NCBI GenBank assembly: GCA_934589225.1
Contig: CAKTNS010000025.1
Span: 1-42,619 of the forward strand
Direction: 5' to 3'
Length of the DNA stretch: 42,619 bases
DNA from: an uncultured Oscillospiraceae bacterium
GTDB taxonomy: Bacteria; Bacillota; Clostridia; Oscillospirales; Oscillospiraceae
A program made the position numbers and the translations under genes. The notes under the pieces were generated by a model. That model searched no databases and was not told the origin of the DNA. It saw only the letters and a program-made list of their open reading frames with translations. Each line of letters starts with the position of its first letter. The first letter of the stretch is position 1. Shown here piece after piece: positions 23,843-31,135 of the stretch.

Positions 23843-24442
23843 ATGCAGTTCTTCCCCGCGTCGCTGCAAAATCTGGCAGACCACTTTGCCCGGCTGCCCG
23901 GTATCGGCGGGAAAACCGCCCAGCGTCTGGCCTTTCATGTGCTGGAAATGCCCTTGGAGGATGCCCAGGCCTTTGCCGATGCCATTCTGGAAGCAAAGCG
24001 GACAGTGCATACCTGCCCCTGCTGCCAGAACCTCACCGACCAGCCCCTGTGCCCCATCTGTGCCGACGACACCCGGGACAAAAGCACCATCTGCGTGGTG
24101 GCCGAGCCCAAGGATGTGATCGCCCTGGAGCGTTCCCGGGAGTACCGGGGGGTATACCATGTGCTCCACGGTGTGATCTCCCCGCTGAACCGGGTGACCC
24201 AGGATGACATCAAGATTCGGGAGCTGATGCTGCGCATCGGTGCGGGTGATGTCAAAGAGGTCATTATGGCCACCAACCCGGATACGGAGGGGGAGGCCAC
24301 GGCCATGTACATTTCCCGGCTGCTCCGGCCCATGGGTGTCCGTGTCACGAGGCTTGCTTACGGCGTTCCCGTGGGCAGTCAGCTGGAATATGCCGACGAA
24401 GTCACCCTGTCCCGGGCCCTGGAAGGCCGCCAGGAGATGTAA
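23843..24442 (+). CDS. recR: Recombination mediator protein RecR
   Basis: 199 aa, typical length. A helix-hairpin-helix region (LARLPGIGGKTAQRLAFHVL type, about 15-35) is followed by a C4 zinc finger (C58, C61, C70, C73), the Toprim domain beginning ICVVAEPKDVIALERS (about 83-98) and the TNPDTEGEATAMYISR motif. With RecF/RecO it loads RecA at gaps during recombinational repair. AAGGAGG lies just before the ATG. It is the last gene of dnaX-ybaB-recR. Confidence 0.95.
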   Translation: MQFFPASLQNLADHFARLPGIGGKTAQRLAFHVLEMPLEDAQAFADAILEAKRTVHTCPCCQNLTDQPLCPICADDTRDKSTICVVAEPKDVIALERSREYRGVYHVLHGVISPLNRVTQDDIKIRELMLRIGAGDVKEVIMATNPDTEGEATAMYISRLLRPMGVRVTRLAYGVPVGSQLEYADEVTLSRALEGRQEM

Positions 24443-24453
24443 GCGCTTCAAAA

Positions 24454-24496
24454 AAACAAATTCCCCCTCTGCCGTCACCAAAAGCGGCAGAGGGGG
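24454..24496 (-). terminator. Terminator for the EamA gene (and partly recR)
   Basis: CCCCCTCTGCCG (24463-24474) and CGGCAGAGGGGG (24485-24496) form a 12-bp stem. On the minus strand it is followed by AATTTGTTTTTTT, a good tract for the gene ending at 24521. On the plus strand the tract behind it is weak. Confidence 0.75.
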
Positions 24497-24520
24497 TTCG
24501 TGCGTTTCTAAGTGCGAAAA

Positions 24521-25429
24521 TCAGCACTCCTGTTCCGAAGGCAGGGCGGCGGCATGATACTTTCGCTCCGGCATCTGGGAGAGGATCACCGCGGAGAACA
24601 TGAGCCCGCAGCCGATGAGCTCCGTACCGGTCATGGTCTCGTGGAGCAGCAGCCAGCCAAAGAGGGCGGCAAAAACCGACTCCAGGCTCATGAGCAGCGC
24701 CGCGGCGGCAGGGGCCACCCGCTGCTGTCCGACGATTTGCAGGGAATAGGCAACGCCCATGGAAAGGATACCGGCGTATCCCAAGGGCAGCCAGCAGGAG
24801 AGAATAAGCCCTGGCTCAATGGTCTCCGTAAACAGGGCACAGGGAATGGAGAGCACCACCACCGTCAGGGACTGGATGCAGTTGAGCTTCAAAGCATCCA
24901 GCCCCCCGCAATGCAGGTCAATCAGGAGAATTTGGACGGAGAAGCCAGCGGCCCCCGCCAGCAGCAGCACATCCCCTTTGTTGATGCCATCAAGCCCTGT
25001 GCAGCTGAGCAGATACAGCCCGACCACGGCAGGGACCAGACTCATGACCGCGTTCCTTCCCGGCTTGTGGCCAATGGCCAGGCCTAAGAAGGGGACGATG
25101 ACAATATACATGGCGGTGAGAAAACCGGCCTTCCCCGCATCGGTATACATGAGGCCGATCTGCTGCAAGCTGCTGGCCACAAAAAGGGCCGTGCCGCAGA
25201 TGAGGCCCGATTTCCACAGGGCCAGATTTTTCCAGCTGCTTCCAAAGTCCTCTTTTCCCGGTACTAATGCGGACATCAGGAATAAAAAAAGCACCGCCAG
25301 GGCGCAGCGGACGGCCTGAAAGGTAAAGGGCCCCAGCTTGTCCATGCCCACGCTCTGGGCAATAAAGGCGGAGCCCCAGATCACGGTGGCTCCCAAAAGG
25401 GCAAAAATGCCCGAAAGTTGTTTTTTCAT
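24521..25429 (-). CDS. DMT-superfamily transporter (EamA)
   Basis: 302 aa with about ten hydrophobic segments in two EamA repeats: the first opens with FALLGATVIWGSAFIAQSVG, the second has VLLLAGAAGFSVQILLID and ends with ESVFAALFGWLLLHE. Members export metabolites or amino acids at the cytoplasmic membrane; the substrate is unknown. ATG 25429 behind GGGGTGAAAAG is chosen. A longer in-frame start would lie beyond its promoter and inside the divergent pepF region. The C-terminal tail (about 283-302) is hydrophilic. Confidence 0.88.
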   Translation of the reverse strand: MKKQLSGIFALLGATVIWGSAFIAQSVGMDKLGPFTFQAVRCALAVLFLFLMSALVPGKEDFGSSWKNLALWKSGLICGTALFVASSLQQIGLMYTDAGKAGFLTAMYIVIVPFLGLAIGHKPGRNAVMSLVPAVVGLYLLSCTGLDGINKGDVLLLAGAAGFSVQILLIDLHCGGLDALKLNCIQSLTVVVLSIPCALFTETIEPGLILSCWLPLGYAGILSMGVAYSLQIVGQQRVAPAAAALLMSLESVFAALFGWLLLHETMTGTELIGCGLMFSAVILSQMPERKYHAAALPSEQEC

Positions 25430-25446
25430 ACTTTTCACCCCGGAAT

Positions 25447-25475
25447 AATATAGCATAAGTCGTATAAAAATACAA
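25447..25475 (-). promoter_or_regulatory. Promoter of the EamA transporter gene
   Basis: Minus-strand TTGTAT (25470-25475), 17 bases, TATATT (25447-25452). Confidence 0.6.
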
Positions 25476-25519
25476 CATAGAGAATAATCCGGAAACCCTC
25501 TGGAAATTTGTGCAATCTG

Positions 25520-25528
25520 TGCTATAAT
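25520..25528 (+). promoter_or_regulatory. Extended -10 promoter of pepF
   Basis: TGCTATAAT: a perfect TATAAT (25523-25528) with an upstream TG (extended -10). No convincing -35 box is present, which the extended -10 could offset. Confidence 0.55.
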
Positions 25529-25556
25529 AAAGAAAAATTGTTTGGAGGTATATTCT

Positions 25557-27362
25557 ATGCCGAATACCGAAACCATTCGTGTCCGTGAGGAGATCCCCCA
25601 GGAGGACAAGTGGGCCCTGGAGGACCTGTATGTCTCCGATGAAGCCTGGGAAGCCGGGCTCAACGCTGTGCTGTCCAGACTGCCGGAGGTCTCCGCCTTT
25701 GCGGGAACCCTTTCCGAAAGCGGAAAGACGCTGTTCGATTTCCTCTCTCTGTTGGAGGAACTGGACTGCCAGCTGGAGCTGCTGGGGAACTACGCCATGC
25801 GCAAGGCCGACGAAGACACCCGCAACGCCACCTACCAGGCTATGAGCGGCAAGTTCATCGGCGCGGCCACCAACATTGGCGCGGCTTTCAGCTTTTCCAC
25901 TCCGGAGATCATGGACATCCCTCAGGAGACGCTGGAAGGGTTCTACGCCGCCTGCCCCCAGCTGGAGCGCTACCGCCGGCACCTGACCGACCTGCGCCGC
26001 AGAAAGGCCCACACCCTCTCTGCCCAGGAGGAGCGTCTGCTGGCTGCCGCCGGAGAGATGGCCAACGCCCCGGACAGCATTTACGGCGCTCTGACCGATG
26101 CGGACATGCAGTTCCCCAATGCGCTGGATGCCGAGGGCCAGCCCCACGCCCTGAGCCAGAGCACCTTCGTGCCACTGGAAGAAAGCGGCGACCGGGTGCT
26201 GCGCAAGAGCGCCTATGAAAACATGTATCACACCTTGGGCGGTATGCGCAACACGGCGGCCAGCCTGCTGGATGCCCAGAACAAGCAGCAGAAGTTCTTT
26301 GCCAATGCCCGGAAGTACAATACCGCCCGGGAAGCGGCCATGGACGGCACCAACGTTCCGGAGTCCGTTTACGACAATCTGATCGAGGCGGTCCACCGGA
26401 ATATGGACAAGATGCACCGCTATGTGCGCCTGCGCAAAAAGCTGCTGGGCGTGGACGAGCTGCATTTTTACGATGTGTACACCCCGCTTCTGAAGGACGT
26501 TCCCGCAAAGATCCCCTTTGCCCAGGCAAAGCAGACGGTGTATGATGCCCTGTATCCTCTGGGAGAGGACTACCGGAAGATTCTGAAGGAGGGCTTTGAA
26601 AACCGCTGGATCGACGTTTACGAGAACCAGGGCAAGCGGGGCGGCGCTTACTCCGCCGGTACCAAGGTTCACCCCTTTGTGCTGCTGAACTACTCCGGCT
26701 CCCTGGACAGCCAGTTCACCCTGGCCCACGAAATGGGCCACGCCCTCCACTCTTACCTCTCCAACCGGACCCAGAATCCCATTGACTCGGACTATGTGAT
26801 CTTTGTGGCGGAGGTGGCCTCCACCTGCAACGAAGCCCTGCTCATGGAGTACCTGCTGAAGAATACCACGGACAAAAAGGAGCGGGCCTTCCTCATCAAC
26901 CATTTCCTGGACCAGTTCAAGGGCACCATTTACCGCCAGACCATGTTTGCGGAGTTTGAGCTGTTTATGGGCAAGCTGGTAGACCAGGGCCAGACCCTGA
27001 CCGCCGATGTGCTCTGCGCGGAGTACGCAAGACTGTGCAAGCTCTATTACGGCGAGGATATGGTGGTGGATGACGAGATCGCCATGGAATGGGCCCGGAT
27101 CCCCCACTTCTACTACAATTACTATGTGTTCCAGTACGCCACCGGCTATTCTGCCGCCATTGCCCTGTCCCGCCGGATTTTGCGGGAAGGGGAGAGCGCC
27201 GTTAAGGATTACCTGAACTTCCTGTCCGGCGGCTGCTCCAGAAGCCCCATCGATCTTCTGAAGGGTGCAGGCGTGGACATGACCAGCCCCGAGCCCGTCA
27301 ACGATGCCCTGAAGCTCTTCGGAGAGCTTTTGGACGAAATGGAAAGCCTGATGGCGGAATAA
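25557..27362 (+). CDS. pepF: Oligoendopeptidase F (M3 family zinc peptidase)
   Basis: 601 aa, the usual PepF length. It has an N-terminal oligopeptidase F domain (WALEDLYVSDEAWE, about 18-31 onward) and the catalytic M3 domain with HEMGH at 391-395 (zinc His391 and His395, catalytic Glu392). A downstream EVASTCNEALL provides the third ligand Glu. It hydrolyses short peptides in the cytoplasm, for example from protein turnover or signal peptide remnants. The start ATG 25557 follows GGAGG. A 91-aa gene begins one base after its stop, so the two are co-transcribed. Confidence 0.95.
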   Translation: MPNTETIRVREEIPQEDKWALEDLYVSDEAWEAGLNAVLSRLPEVSAFAGTLSESGKTLFDFLSLLEELDCQLELLGNYAMRKADEDTRNATYQAMSGKFIGAATNIGAAFSFSTPEIMDIPQETLEGFYAACPQLERYRRHLTDLRRRKAHTLSAQEERLLAAAGEMANAPDSIYGALTDADMQFPNALDAEGQPHALSQSTFVPLEESGDRVLRKSAYENMYHTLGGMRNTAASLLDAQNKQQKFFANARKYNTAREAAMDGTNVPESVYDNLIEAVHRNMDKMHRYVRLRKKLLGVDELHFYDVYTPLLKDVPAKIPFAQAKQTVYDALYPLGEDYRKILKEGFENRWIDVYENQGKRGGAYSAGTKVHPFVLLNYSGSLDSQFTLAHEMGHALHSYLSNRTQNPIDSDYVIFVAEVASTCNEALLMEYLLKNTTDKKERAFLINHFLDQFKGTIYRQTMFAEFELFMGKLVDQGQTLTADVLCAEYARLCKLYYGEDMVVDDEIAMEWARIPHFYYNYYVFQYATGYSAAIALSRRILREGESAVKDYLNFLSGGCSRSPIDLLKGAGVDMTSPEPVNDALKLFGELLDEMESLMAE

Positions 27363-27363
27363 C

Positions 27364-27639
27364 ATGGAAGAGGAACACCTGATTTTTCTGCCCACCCTGC
27401 ACACCTTTGCCATGAACAATATTTTTACGGGCTCCAAGGGCCTGTTCCGGTTCCGGGTGGTGCCGGAGGTGGTCATGGCCACCCCCAAAGAGGTGGATTA
27501 CGAAGGCTCCACTCTCCACGCCGCCTACTGGCACGGCCCCTTCTGCTATGAAAAAAGCACCATGGAGGGGCAAAAGGATTTCCCCCTGACGGAGGAAGGC
27601 CAGGAGGAAATGCGCCGCTGGTTGGAAGAGCATATCTAA
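27364..27639 (+). CDS. Small uncharacterised protein (91 aa) coupled to pepF
   Basis: Soluble, no signal peptide. A mixed strand-rich first half (LIFLPTLHTFAMNNIFTG, FRFRVVPEVVMATP) contains aromatic/His clusters (HAAYWHGPFCYE), and an amphipathic acidic helix closes the protein (LTEEGQEEMRRWLEEHI). I recognise no named family, though I believe similar short proteins occur in Oscillospiraceae. It starts one base after the pepF stop without its own clear ribosome site, so translation probably depends on pepF. Codon use matches its neighbours, which argues that it is real. Confidence 0.7.
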   Translation: MEEEHLIFLPTLHTFAMNNIFTGSKGLFRFRVVPEVVMATPKEVDYEGSTLHAAYWHGPFCYEKSTMEGQKDFPLTEEGQEEMRRWLEEHI

Positions 27640-27658
27640 TTTTTTAGAATGTCTTAAA

Positions 27659-27687
27659 TTGACGGGCCATGGCCTGCATGGTATAAT
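27659..27687 (+). promoter_or_regulatory. Promoter of the DUF2500 gene
   Basis: TTGACG (27659-27664), 17 bases, TATAAT (27682-27687). Confidence 0.75.
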
Positions 27688-27719
27688 GATGGTGGATTTT
27701 TAAGAAAAGAGGGAGAAAT

Positions 27720-28082
27720 ATGGGATTTTACATGGGATTTGGCCTTTATCGCATTCTGTTTTTCATTGCGTTTACCTTGATTTTTTGCACGATTCTGGCA
27801 ACCGTATTCCAAAGCATCCGGCAGTGGAACAAGAATAACCATGCGCCCAGAGTGACAGTCCCTGTAACGGTGGTGGCAAAGCGAGCCGATGTGCGCCGCC
27901 GTAAGAACATGGATGACGATTTTTCCCGTACCTACACCACCTATTATGCAACCTTTCAGCTGGAAAGCGGAGATCGGATGGAACTTTCCGTTGAGGCAAA
28001 CGCCTACGGTCTGATGGTAGAGGGTGACAAGGGAAAACTCACCTTTCAGGGGACAAGATATTTGAACTTTGAACGGCTGTAA
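27720..28082 (+). CDS. DUF2500-type membrane-anchored protein
   Basis: 120 aa. One N-terminal membrane segment (about 9-30) is followed by a small beta-rich domain: VTVPVTVVAKRADVRRRK, a Tyr/Thr-rich YTTYYATFQLESGDRMELSV, then GLMVEGDKGKLTFQGTRYLNF. This arrangement matches the DUF2500 family as I remember it. Function unknown. AGGGAG precedes the ATG. It is a single-gene unit with its own strong promoter, ending about 43 bases before the alaS T-box promoter. Confidence 0.75.
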   Translation: MGFYMGFGLYRILFFIAFTLIFCTILATVFQSIRQWNKNNHAPRVTVPVTVVAKRADVRRRKNMDDDFSRTYTTYYATFQLESGDRMELSVEANAYGLMVEGDKGKLTFQGTRYLNFERL

Positions 28083-28125
28083 TAAGGAATTCAAAGGGAA
28101 ATTGGATTTTTTCTATGATTACCCA

Positions 28126-28153
28126 TTGACATTTTTTCTCTTTGTGATAAAAT
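28126..28153 (+). promoter_or_regulatory. Promoter of the alaS T-box leader
   Basis: TTGACA (28126-28131), 16 bases, TAAAAT (28148-28153), with TG one base upstream of the -10 box. Confidence 0.75.
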
Positions 28154-28159
28154 ACCAAA

Positions 28160-28389
28160 AGATATGCAAAGACAATGCGGAAACCAAGCAGCGTTTGACA
28201 CCTTTAGCGAGAAGGGGACGGTGAAAGCCCTTCGGCAGTCGGCTGCACGCCACTTCCTGCGTCACCCGGGATGACCGGGGCGGGAGCTCCCGTTACAGAG
28301 CGGCTAAGATGCCCGGGCTTCCGGGTAAATTAGGGTGGTACCGCGGGTAAATTTTACTCCGCCCCTAAATTTGGGGGCGGGGTTTTTGT
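28160..28389 (+). promoter_or_regulatory. T-box riboswitch leader of alaS
   Basis: The T-box sequence AGGGTGGTACCGCGG lies at 28332-28346. Upstream, AGCGAGAAGGGGACGGTGAAAG (from 28207) is the conserved distal part of stem I. The terminator hairpin CCGCCCC (28359-28365)/GGGGCGG (28374-28380) with TTTTT follows. Uncharged tRNA-Ala would bind stem I and pair its CCA end with the T-box bulge to form the antiterminator, so alaS is expressed when alanyl-tRNA is low. I could not fix the specifier codon by eye. The 5' end is approximate. Confidence 0.9.
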
Positions 28390-28420
28390 TTTGCAAAAGA
28401 TAAATGGAGGTAAATTAAAA

Positions 28421-31057
28421 ATGAGCCAGAAGCCTTACGGCGTAAATGAACTGCGGGAAATGTTCCTCTCCTTCTTCGAGAGCAAGGGCCATCTGCGTCT
28501 GCCCAGCTTTTCCCTGATCCCTCAGAATGATGCGTCCCTGCTGCTGATCAACTCCGGCATGGCGCCCATGAAGCCCTACTTCACCGGGGAGGTGGAGCCC
28601 CCCCGCCATCGGGTCTGCACCTGCCAGAAGTGCATCCGTACCGGCGACATTGAAAACATCGGCAAGACCGCCCGCCACGGCACCTATTTTGAAATGCTGG
28701 GCAACTTCTCCTTTGGCGATTACTTCAAGCGGGAAGCCATCCATTGGAGCTGGGAATTTCTGACGGAGGTCGTGGGCCTGGACAAGAACCGGCTGTATCC
28801 CTCCATTTACGTGGATGACGATGAGGCCTTTAAAATCTGGAATGAAGAAGTGGGCGTGCCTGCGGACCGGATTTTCCGCTTCGGCAAGGAAGACAACTTC
28901 TGGGAGCACGGCTCCGGCCCCTGCGGCCCCTGCAGCGAAATTTATTACGACCGGGGCGAAAAGTACGGCTGCGGCAAGCCCGGCTGCACCGTGGGCTGCG
29001 ATTGCGACCGCTATATGGAGGTCTGGAACAACGTATTCTCCCAGTTCAATAACGACGGCAACGGCAACTATACGGAGCTGGCCCACAAGAACATCGACAC
29101 CGGCATGGGCCTGGAGCGTCTGGCTGTGGTGTGCCAGGACGTGAACAGCCTGTTCGACGTGGACACCGTTATGAACATCACCAATAAGGTCACGGAGATC
29201 ACCGGCGCTTCCTACGGCCAGAGCGTCAAGATGGATGTGTCCCTCCGGGTCATTACCGACCATATCCGGGCCTCTACCTTCATGATTGCCGACGGCGTTC
29301 TGCCCAGCAACGAGGGCCGGGGCTATGTGCTGCGCCGTCTGCTGCGGCGGGCTGCCCGTCACGGCAAGCTCCTGGGCGTGGACCATCCCTTCCTGTATCA
29401 GGTGGTGGAGACGGTCATCCATGAGAACGAAAGCCACTACACCTACCTGCGGGAGCGGGCCGGTTATATCACCAAGGTGGTCAAGGTGGAGGAAGAGAAC
29501 TTCGCCCGGACCATTGACGGCGGCATGAAGATTTTTGCCGACATGCTGGCAGAGCACAAGGCCAAGGGCGAAAACGAGTTCTCCGGCGCCGATGCCTTCA
29601 AGCTGTACGATACCTACGGCTTCCCCATTGACCTGACTCTGGAAATGGTGGCCGACGAGGATATGACCCTGGACCAGGAGGGCTTTGCCAAGCTCATGCA
29701 GGAGCAGAAGGAGCGTGCCAGAGAGGCCCGGAAGGCTCTGGGCGACCTGGCCTGGGCCGGCATTGACTTAGGCCTTGACAATACGCCCACCCAGTTCGTG
29801 GGCTACGACTGCTTCAACTGCGAGAGCAAGGTTCTGGCCATCTGCGTGGGGGACGAGGTTTCCGGTGCCATTTCCGGCGGCGAAAGCGGCATCCTGGTGC
29901 TGGATAAGACCCCCTTCTATGCGGAAATGGGCGGTCAGGTGGCAGATACCGGCGTCATCATGCTGGGCGAAAGCCGCTTTGAGGTCACCAATGTTCAGAA
30001 GGACAAGGGCGGCAAGTTCCTGCACTACGGCAAGCTGAACCGGGGCACCATCCATGTGGAGGACATTGTCTGCGCCTCCATCGATGTGGACCGCCGGAAG
30101 GCCATTATGCGTGCTCACTCCGCCACCCATCTGCTGCAGAAGGCTTTGAGCAGTGTTCTGGGCGACCATGTCCACCAGGCCGGTTCTCTGGTGGAGCCGG
30201 ATTACCTGCGCTTTGACTTCACCCACTACGCTCCCATGACCCGGGAGGAGCTGAACAAGGTCAATTCCATTGTTCAGAACGCCATCCTGGAGGGCTACCC
30301 CATTGTGACCCGGGAGATGCCCATTGAAGAGGCCAAGAAGCTGGGAGCCACCGCCCTGTTCAGCGAAAAGTACGGCGATGTGGTGCGGGTGGTCAATATG
30401 AGCGGCTACTCCGTGGAGTTCTGCGGCGGTACCCATCTGGACAATACCGCCAAGGTGGGCCCCTTCGAAATCGAGTCTGAGGGCTCCGTGGCCTCCGGTG
30501 TTCGCCGGATCGAGGCCTATACCGGCAAGCTGTGCCTGAAGAAGCTGGAAACCAACCGGAGCCTGCTGACCGAGGCTGCCGGACGGCTGAAGGTCAAGCC
30601 CATGGAGCTGGCCGGAAAGCTTCAGGGCCACCTGGAAGAGATCAAGGAACTGCGGAAGGTCATTGAGCAGTACAAGGCCAAGGAGGCCTCCGGCGAGGCG
30701 GAGCGGTTCCTGTTCGGTGCCCACGAGATCGGCGGCCTGAAGGTCATGACCGCGGTGCTGCCCAAGGCAGATGCCGCCAGAATGCGCCAGATGGGCGACA
30801 TGCTCCGGGACCGGGAACCCGGCGTGGTCGCGGTGCTGGCTTCCGTCAATGGCGACAAGCCCACCTTCCTGGCTGTCTGCGGCAAGGATGCGGTCAAGCG
30901 GGGCATCAAGGCCGGTGAGCTGGTGAAGCTGGTCTGCACCGAGTGCGGCGGCTGCGGCGGCGGCAAGCCCGACAGCGCCATGGGCGGCGGCAAAGATCCC
31001 ATCAAGGTGGACAATGCCCTGGCCCTGGTTGACGACTTCGTTTCCGGAAAAGTGTAA
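28421..31057 (+). CDS. alaS: Alanyl-tRNA synthetase
   Basis: 878 aa, normal length. The class II catalytic domain starts MSQKPYGVNELREMFLSFFESKGH and contains the INSGMAPMKPYF segment. The editing domain has the zinc ligands HSATH and CGGTH (RAHSATHLLQKAL; EFCGGTHLDNTAKVG). The C-terminal DHHA1 domain ends with Gly-rich CTECGGCGGGKPDSAMGGG. It charges tRNA-Ala with alanine and clears mischarged Ser/Gly. ATG 28421 lies behind GGAGG; an in-frame upstream start would lie in the T-box terminator. It is controlled by the T-box leader. An Ala tRNA gene is at 9625 in the same window. Confidence 0.97.
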   Translation: MSQKPYGVNELREMFLSFFESKGHLRLPSFSLIPQNDASLLLINSGMAPMKPYFTGEVEPPRHRVCTCQKCIRTGDIENIGKTARHGTYFEMLGNFSFGDYFKREAIHWSWEFLTEVVGLDKNRLYPSIYVDDDEAFKIWNEEVGVPADRIFRFGKEDNFWEHGSGPCGPCSEIYYDRGEKYGCGKPGCTVGCDCDRYMEVWNNVFSQFNNDGNGNYTELAHKNIDTGMGLERLAVVCQDVNSLFDVDTVMNITNKVTEITGASYGQSVKMDVSLRVITDHIRASTFMIADGVLPSNEGRGYVLRRLLRRAARHGKLLGVDHPFLYQVVETVIHENESHYTYLRERAGYITKVVKVEEENFARTIDGGMKIFADMLAEHKAKGENEFSGADAFKLYDTYGFPIDLTLEMVADEDMTLDQEGFAKLMQEQKERAREARKALGDLAWAGIDLGLDNTPTQFVGYDCFNCESKVLAICVGDEVSGAISGGESGILVLDKTPFYAEMGGQVADTGVIMLGESRFEVTNVQKDKGGKFLHYGKLNRGTIHVEDIVCASIDVDRRKAIMRAHSATHLLQKALSSVLGDHVHQAGSLVEPDYLRFDFTHYAPMTREELNKVNSIVQNAILEGYPIVTREMPIEEAKKLGATALFSEKYGDVVRVVNMSGYSVEFCGGTHLDNTAKVGPFEIESEGSVASGVRRIEAYTGKLCLKKLETNRSLLTEAAGRLKVKPMELAGKLQGHLEEIKELRKVIEQYKAKEASGEAERFLFGAHEIGGLKVMTAVLPKADAARMRQMGDMLRDREPGVVAVLASVNGDKPTFLAVCGKDAVKRGIKAGELVKLVCTECGGCGGGKPDSAMGGGKDPIKVDNALALVDDFVSGKV

Positions 31058-31081
31058 GGAAAACTCCGAACAATAGATTCC

Positions 31082-31113
31082 AAAAGGCGCAGCTCCACGG
31101 CTGCGCCTTTTAT
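31082..31113 (+). terminator. Terminator of alaS
   Basis: AAAAGGCGCAG (about 31083-31092) and CTGCGCCTTTT (31101-31111) form an 11-bp stem ending in a short T run. It lies 25 bases after the alaS stop and before the comEC ribosome site, so comEC may be partly fed by read-through. Confidence 0.7.
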
Positions 31114-31135
31114 AAAAAGAAAGAGGTGGAGGGGA

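Noticed and set aside
24990..27488. Very long open frame (over 800 codons) on the minus strand
   Set aside because: It lies antisense to pepF and runs into the EamA gene in another frame; it has no ribosome site, and its composition (Gly/Val/His/Gln-rich) is typical of an antisense shadow of GC-rich coding DNA.
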